Positions 7,093 through 10,684 of a stretch of 10,684 nt of DNA are shown here, in pieces (position 1 is the stretch's first letter; each line of letters opens with the position of its first letter). The notes beneath the pieces were generated by a model that saw nothing but the letters and a program-made list of their open reading frames with translations, did not search any database and was not told the origin of the DNA. The translations under genes and the position numbers were made by a program. Source of the stretch: Onstottus_A sp049273835 (GTDB lineage Bacteria > Acidobacteriota > Blastocatellia > UBA7656); contig JBASRM010000230.1 in NCBI GenBank assembly GCA_049273835.1, positions 1-10,684 of the forward strand. The letters are read 5' to 3'.

Positions 7093-7601
7093 GTCACTCT
7101 CCTTGTGATTGTGTGGCCGGGCGATTTGCCCGCCACCGGGTATCGATAGCCATAAGCCAAACCCACGAGACCCAGGTGTATCATCGCCGCCGGCCCCAGC
7201 GCGGGCGGCGCTTTCGCTCTGATTGCCTTCAAAAACAACTCGAGGCCAGTCAGGTCCGGATTGACTTCCAATTGGAATTCCATGCTGCCGCGATAGTGAA
7301 GCACCAGACCGACTAGACCGCCGATAACAAAGAAGATCATTAACACCTGAAGCGCACGCACACTGGCGCGACCTCGATGGATCAAGTGCCAGAGCACCAC
7401 TACGAGTGCGAGTGCCAGAAGGATCAACGGAATAAACTGCAACCGCTCCTCAAAGTGCTCGAGTAGAAACAAATCGGTTCCAGTACCGATGATGCCTAAA
7501 ACCAGCACGACGAGGAGGAAACGCCGGAGACCCGGAGCGGTTTCCTGTTTTGATGTGTTCAAAGCGGATTGAGACTCGCCGCCTGCGTAAGTCTGGCTCA
7601 C
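7089..7601 (-). CDS. Four-helix integral membrane protein of unknown function
   Basis: A 170-residue protein. The first 25 residues are polar, followed by predicted membrane helices at about 28-46, 56-74, 86-102 and 137-153. The third loop (about 103-135) is amphipathic and includes the MEFQLEVNPDLTGLELFLKAI stretch. I do not recognise a named family. The gene lies between the DUF3500 gene (57 bp upstream) and the HhH gene (4-bp ATGA overlap), so all three are probably cotranscribed. Tight coupling to the HhH gene hints that the two proteins act together at the membrane, but nothing in the sequence defines a reaction. Confidence 0.8.
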   Translation of the reverse strand: MSQTYAGGESQSALNTSKQETAPGLRRFLLVVLVLGIIGTGTDLFLLEHFEERLQFIPLILLALALVVVLWHLIHRGRASVRALQVLMIFFVIGGLVGLVLHYRGSMEFQLEVNPDLTGLELFLKAIRAKAPPALGPAAMIHLGLVGLAYGYRYPVAGKSPGHTITRRVT

Positions 7602-7610
7602 CTTGTTCGA

Positions 7611-7618
7611 CTCCCCTT
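7611..7618 (-). promoter_or_regulatory. Ribosome binding site deciding a GTG start
   Basis: AAGGGGAG on the - strand lies 9 nt before the GTG at 7601. This supports GTG as the start of the four-helix membrane protein. Confidence 0.6.
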
Positions 7619-7658
7619 GTATGATGACACAGGAGGTGCGAACGTCTCCCGTGATTTC

Positions 7659-8921
7659 TCAAGAACCTTTAACGCCGTGCTGGTGCTGCTGATAGTGCTG
7701 GCGGAGAAGGTCCTTGCCGTAATCGTTTCCGTTTGGCGTGCGCACCACCACGTGAATGTGCTCGCGATTTGGTACACGAGGGCCCGAACCGGCCGGCCGG
7801 AGATTGGCAGGCAGTTGATGGTCAAACTCGATGAGGATCACCGGGCTGTGAATTCGATAATAGAAGACGCTGGTTGGCTCGGTGCCGCCGATCCACGCGA
7901 ACCATGTGTTGTCCAGATGCTTGCGGACCTCGTCCATCTTGACCCGCGCGTGCCCGGTGTCCATGTTGTCTAGGTAGAGCGAGACCACATCCAGTAGCTG
8001 TTTGCGTTGTGCCTTTGAAAGCTCGGCAACGCGAACCCCGGCGTAGTCGATAACGACGTTGTCCTTGAACGCTTCGGTGAGATTGTTGTTACCAGTCTTG
8101 GAAACCTGAAGAATCGCCTTCTTCCGTTGATCGTCGGTGAGCGTGTTGATCATCGCTAACCCGTTGTTCTGCTCGTCCTGAAGCACGCTGGTTCCCTTGT
8201 ACTTGCCTGATGTTGCGGTCACCGGCTCGGAACCAGCGAAAAACGGTGTCATCACAACCTGATCGCCAAGCACAAAATAGTTAATGATGGCGTGGTGTCC
8301 ATCCAACTGCCAGCCCCAGGGTTCCTTTGCGGAGGGAGTGCCCATCACCGTGATGTTGTAGAGCCATTCGCCGTATTGTTCAAAATCGTTGCCGTTCAGC
8401 TCGCCAAGGGTGTAATTGAGCCGCATGATATCGCGCGTTTGCTTCAATCCTTTCGCGCTTAGCGAGGCGCGCATGAGGCCGAACGCCGCCTCACGCTGCG
8501 GGTCGCTCATCTCTTTGAAGCTTACACCCTGCCGCACGTAGAAATGCTGATTCATCCATTTGCGCCATTCAGGGTCATCCGTGGCGAACGATGTTTTAGA
8601 TCGCTGCTCGAGGCTCAGCGCAGATAGGAATGCGCCGGCCGCTTTCTGAACCGGTTCGGTTGAAACTCCCGTCGAGTGGATCGCGAAAATTCCCGGAGCA
8701 ATTTGGCCATTCGTCGTGATCCCTTTGAAAGGCTCCGCCAGGCCTTTTGTTTCCGCATCCACCGACATCTTACGGAAACGCTCGATGCGATCCTGCGCGG
8801 GCTGTTGAGTGCGGGCAGGCGAGTTGAGCAAGGGAAGGATCGCAAGGATTGCGACTACTATTGAAAGGATTCTAGCGCGGCTAGCCGCGGGGTGCTGCGA
8901 TCTGATGGTCCATGGGCTCAC
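7659..8921 (-). CDS. Secreted DUF3500-family protein
   Basis: A 420-residue protein with a basic N-terminus and a hydrophobic segment (about 18-34), ending near SPARTQQ, consistent with export. The body matches DUF3500 as I know it: the YGEWLYNITVMGTPS stretch (183-197), WGWQLDGHH (202-210), IEFDHQ (364-369), and the C-terminal block REHIHVVVRTPNGNDYGKDL (386-405) with RQHY at 407-410. Histidines at 209, 210, 368, 388, 390 and 409 sit in these blocks and could bind a metal; that is inference, and the biochemical role is unknown to me. The start is GTG, chosen because GAGGAGG sits 8 nt upstream; the nearby ATG at 8913 is out of frame. It leads the - strand operon with the four-helix and HhH genes. 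Confidence 0.88.
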   Translation of the reverse strand: MSPWTIRSQHPAASRARILSIVVAILAILPLLNSPARTQQPAQDRIERFRKMSVDAETKGLAEPFKGITTNGQIAPGIFAIHSTGVSTEPVQKAAGAFLSALSLEQRSKTSFATDDPEWRKWMNQHFYVRQGVSFKEMSDPQREAAFGLMRASLSAKGLKQTRDIMRLNYTLGELNGNDFEQYGEWLYNITVMGTPSAKEPWGWQLDGHHAIINYFVLGDQVVMTPFFAGSEPVTATSGKYKGTSVLQDEQNNGLAMINTLTDDQRKKAILQVSKTGNNNLTEAFKDNVVIDYAGVRVAELSKAQRKQLLDVVSLYLDNMDTGHARVKMDEVRKHLDNTWFAWIGGTEPTSVFYYRIHSPVILIEFDHQLPANLRPAGSGPRVPNREHIHVVVRTPNGNDYGKDLLRQHYQQHQHGVKGS

Positions 8922-8929
8922 TTTGTACG

Positions 8930-8936
8930 CCTCCTC
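8930..8936 (-). promoter_or_regulatory. Strong ribosome binding site for the DUF3500 GTG start
   Basis: GAGGAGG on the - strand lies 8 nt before GTG at 8921. It is the best Shine-Dalgarno match on this strand and fixes the start. Confidence 0.75.
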
Positions 8937-8949
8937 TTACTCGCGATCG

Positions 8950-8965
8950 GCAAACTGTAGTTTGC
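8950..8965. promoter_or_regulatory. Perfect palindrome in the DUF3500 leader
   Basis: GCAAACT-GT-AGTTTGC is a perfect 7-2-7 inverted repeat. It falls just downstream of the predicted start of DUF3500 transcription and upstream of its ribosome binding site, a typical place for a repressor operator. The 2-nt centre makes it a poor RNA hairpin. It could instead be a dispersed genomic palindrome. No regulator is assigned. Confidence 0.4.
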
Positions 8966-8976
8966 AGCGAAGCGGC

Positions 8977-9005
8977 ATTGTATAAGGGCGTGGTTAACAA
9001 GTCGA
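8977..9005 (-). promoter_or_regulatory. Candidate promoter for the DUF3500 operon
   Basis: On the - strand TCGACT (9005-9000, four of six to TTGACA) is followed after 17 bp by TACAAT (8982-8977, five of six to TATAAT). Transcription would start near 8970, giving a leader of about 49 nt. Confidence 0.35.
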
Positions 9006-9086
9006 GCGGGACGCGCTGGCTTACGTTTTGGAGCGCAGGCACTCTCCCTTGTTTGTACGCGGGCAGGCGGGTGCGCTAACAGAGGG

Positions 9087-9116
9087 TTGACAGGGGAAGC
9101 GCCTCGCTTGAATCAT
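9087..9116 (+). promoter_or_regulatory. Candidate promoter for the AraC-family gene
   Basis: TTGACA (9087-9092, exact -35) and AATCAT (9111-9116, four of six) are separated by 18 bp. The start of transcription would fall near 9123, only about 6 nt before the ATG, so the transcript would be nearly leaderless. This fits the lack of a good ribosome binding site before 9129. Confidence 0.4.
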
Positions 9117-9128
9117 TGACGAACTCAG

Positions 9129-10004
9129 ATGCGATACGAAGAATTTCGTCCAGCCGAACCACTCGCGAAGCTGATCAAGTGCATCTGGCTGATGGAGAGC
9201 GAGCCAGACAACTCCAGCGACGTGGAGCGTATTCTTCCGGATGGATGTACCGAAATCGTTTTCAATTTTGCAGACCCGTTCTATCAACACAATCCTGACG
9301 GCACCACCGAGCGACAGCCGCTAACTCTCGTTGTTGGACAAATGCTGCAGGCGCTTTTGATCGCGCCCTCGCAAAGAGTGCAACTGTTGGGAGTGAGGTT
9401 CTGGCCGGGAGGCGCTTATCCGTTCTTGACGGTTCCGCAACACGAAATCGCCGGCCAGGTCATCGCTCTGGATGCAGTCTGGGGTGCGATCTCTCGCGAG
9501 ATTCAATCGCGTCTGGCTGATGCGGCGACCAGCGCCGACCGAGTAACCGAGGTCGAGAACATACTTCTCGCGCGGTTGAATCATTTTCGACCTCACGACG
9601 AAGAGGTGTTGAAAGCTACTGCGCTCATAGTTCGCACCCGCGGTCGCATCTCGATCGGCAGACTCGCCGAAAGGATGGGTATCAACTCGCGAACGTTGGA
9701 CAGGCGGTTCAACAATAAAGTCGGTCTGTCGCCCAAGGCTCTGTGCCGAGTAATTCGGTTTCAACGAATCTTCAGCTTGATCGAGCGCGACAGTGGTCCG
9801 AAACGCGAAGGCTTTAGCAGCGGACGTGGCCTCCTCGAGGAAGGCGCGGTGGGCGCTCCGGATTGGGTGCGGCTTGCACTGGACTGCGGCTATTACGATC
9901 AACCCCACTTCATAAAGGAGTTCAAGGCTTTTGCGGGGAAGGAACCCACGGCGTACTTCGCCGAGCGCAACATCATGTCCGATCACTTCACCGGAAGTGC
10001 GTAA
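9129..10004 (+). CDS. AraC-family transcriptional regulator, DUF6597-like N-terminus
   Basis: A 291-residue DNA-binding protein. The N-terminal sensor-like domain (about 1-115) has features of the DUF6597 type: FRPAEPLAKLIKCIWLME (6-23), ILPDGCTEIVFNF (35-47) and LLGVRFWPGGAYPFL (86-100). The C-terminal AraC domain has its first helix-turn-helix at about 174-198 (RISIGRLAERMGINSRTLDRR, then FNNKVGLSPK), a linker helix RVIRFQRIFSLI (207-218) and its second helix-turn-helix at about 246-277, with DCGYYDQPHFIKEFKAFAG (252-270). Between these, residues about 220-244 are a polar, glycine-rich insertion longer than the few residues usual here. ATG at 9129 begins the conserved domain directly but lacks a clear Shine-Dalgarno. 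It probably regulates nearby genes such as DUF3500 (divergent) or DUF6265 (154 bp downstream); the target is not shown. Confidence 0.9.
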   Translation: MRYEEFRPAEPLAKLIKCIWLMESEPDNSSDVERILPDGCTEIVFNFADPFYQHNPDGTTERQPLTLVVGQMLQALLIAPSQRVQLLGVRFWPGGAYPFLTVPQHEIAGQVIALDAVWGAISREIQSRLADAATSADRVTEVENILLARLNHFRPHDEEVLKATALIVRTRGRISIGRLAERMGINSRTLDRRFNNKVGLSPKALCRVIRFQRIFSLIERDSGPKREGFSSGRGLLEEGAVGAPDWVRLALDCGYYDQPHFIKEFKAFAGKEPTAYFAERNIMSDHFTGSA

Positions 10005-10158
10005 TTGTCCTTTTTCTACAATACGCCGCACAACGCTTCGGATAATATTCGAGAGGTCCGGCAATCATCAGTTGTTAGTGAGCGTGGCGCTGGACGTGTA
10101 TCAGCGCGCCGCATCGAGGACAACTGGGGAATGACCGGCAGCATAGGGGGGACAGAGC

Positions 10159-10635
10159 ATGTTGAAACCCGTATGGGGGTGTCTATTGCTGGCCGTGTCG
10201 CTGGGGCAGATGTTGAGTGCCGGTCAACGATCCGGCGTGGATCAGCTTGAGTGGATTTCGGGTTGCTGGGCTTCGGACGACGGGAAGGAGAGAATCGAAG
10301 AGGTCTGGATGAAGCCCGCCGGCCAGTCGATGATAGGTATGAGCCGTACGGTTGCGGGCGGCAAGACCGTTTTTACCGAACACATTCAGATACGCGAGAA
10401 CAACGGGCAGATGGCTTACATCGTTGCCATCGGAATGGGCGCGAAGCCAGTAGTTTTCAAACTCCTGAAAAGCTCAGACGGCGAAGTGGTATTCGAGAAC
10501 CTCACGCACGATTTTCCTCAGCGAATCATCTACCGCCGCGATTCCAGGGATTCATTGTTCGCGCGAATTGAGGGTCATGAAAAAAGCGTCAACAAGGCAA
10601 TGGATTTTCATTTCAAGCGGTCAAAGTGTGATTGA
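10159..10635 (+). CDS. Secreted DUF6265-family protein
   Basis: A 158-residue protein with an N-terminal signal peptide (hydrophobic 5-20, likely cleavage near LSAGQ). The rest matches DUF6265 as I know it: LEWISGCW (30-37), the ERIEEVWMKPAGQSMIGMSRT stretch (44-64), VFKLLK (99-104), and FENLTHDFPQRIIYR (112-126) followed by LFARIEG (133-139). The fold is expected to be a small beta-barrel; no catalytic role is known to me. AGGGGGGA at 10145-10152, 6 nt before ATG, sets the start. It follows the AraC gene on the same strand after 154 bp. That gap holds GATAAT at 10041-10046 but no matching -35, so I cannot say whether the gene has its own promoter. Confidence 0.85.
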   Translation: MLKPVWGCLLLAVSLGQMLSAGQRSGVDQLEWISGCWASDDGKERIEEVWMKPAGQSMIGMSRTVAGGKTVFTEHIQIRENNGQMAYIVAIGMGAKPVVFKLLKSSDGEVVFENLTHDFPQRIIYRRDSRDSLFARIEGHEKSVNKAMDFHFKRSKCD

Positions 10636-10684
10636 TCTCATCCCCATCTCCTCGTCTCTCCTTCTCACACTCTCCCCTCTTCTC
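10636..10684. other. Pyrimidine-rich tail at the window edge
   Basis: The last 49 bases are almost entirely C and T on the + strand, with runs such as CTCCTCGTCTCTCCTTCTC. No gene or hairpin is visible. It could be the start of a low-complexity tract or repeat that continues beyond the window. Confidence 0.5.

Noticed and set aside
9984..10015. Intrinsic terminator after the AraC gene (CACTTC-ACCG-GAAGTG, later TTTTT)
   Set aside because: The stem is only 6 bp, lies within the coding end, and the T-run begins about 11 nt downstream, too far for a standard intrinsic terminator.
10017..10046. Promoter for the DUF6265 gene (TACAAT at 10017 or GATAAT at 10041)
   Set aside because: Both are good -10 matches, but no acceptable -35 box sits 16-18 bp upstream of either.
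9321..10064. Long - strand open frame opposite the AraC gene
   Set aside because: It is antisense to a gene with clear AraC and DUF6597-like motifs and has no recognisable domain of its own.

Overview
The window reads as a chromosomal segment of a moderately GC-rich soil-type bacterium, most likely an Acidobacteriota member (Blastocatellia/Pyrinomonadaceae-like). That placement is an inference. It rests on a secreted IRBP-like S41 peptidase, a DUF3500 protein, a DUF6265 protein, an AraC regulator with a DUF6597-like N-terminus, and a GC-rich hairpin repeat array. No rRNA, tRNA, CRISPR, transposase, integrase or phage gene is visible.

Layout. Bases 1-478 hold a tandem array of a 64-bp unit: a 40-bp element able to form two short hairpins, plus a 24-bp spacer of a few recurring types. 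Bases 479-977 carry no gene I can recognise, but contain a strong terminator-like hairpin with no gene in front of it. A secreted S41 peptidase follows (978-2105) and ends at a GC-rich hairpin. A good sigma70-like promoter (2322-2351) then leads into a three-gene + strand operon: an M20 dipeptidase, a DoxX-family membrane protein, and a large membrane-anchored protein joining a six-bladed NHL propeller to an M23 metallopeptidase-like domain. The last gene overlaps by 11 bp, tail to tail, with a - strand operon that reads in from the right: DUF3500 protein, four-helix membrane protein, membrane-anchored helix-hairpin-helix (HhH, ComEA-like) protein. A 207-bp divergent intergenic region with candidate promoters for both directions and a perfect palindrome separates the DUF3500 gene from an AraC-family regulator. 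A secreted DUF6265 protein and a pyrimidine-rich tail close the window.

How the genes work together. Most products are predicted to be exported or in the membrane: S41, DoxX, NHL-M23, HhH, the four-helix protein, DUF3500 and DUF6265. The S41, M20 and M23 proteins are all peptidase-fold enzymes, so cell-envelope peptide turnover or peptide scavenging is a reasonable theme, but a shared pathway is not shown. I see no complete new defence or mobile system. The most unusual items are the NHL-M23 fusion with an apparently intact zinc site, the two-hairpin array whose variation spares the stems, and the orphan terminator upstream of the S41 gene.
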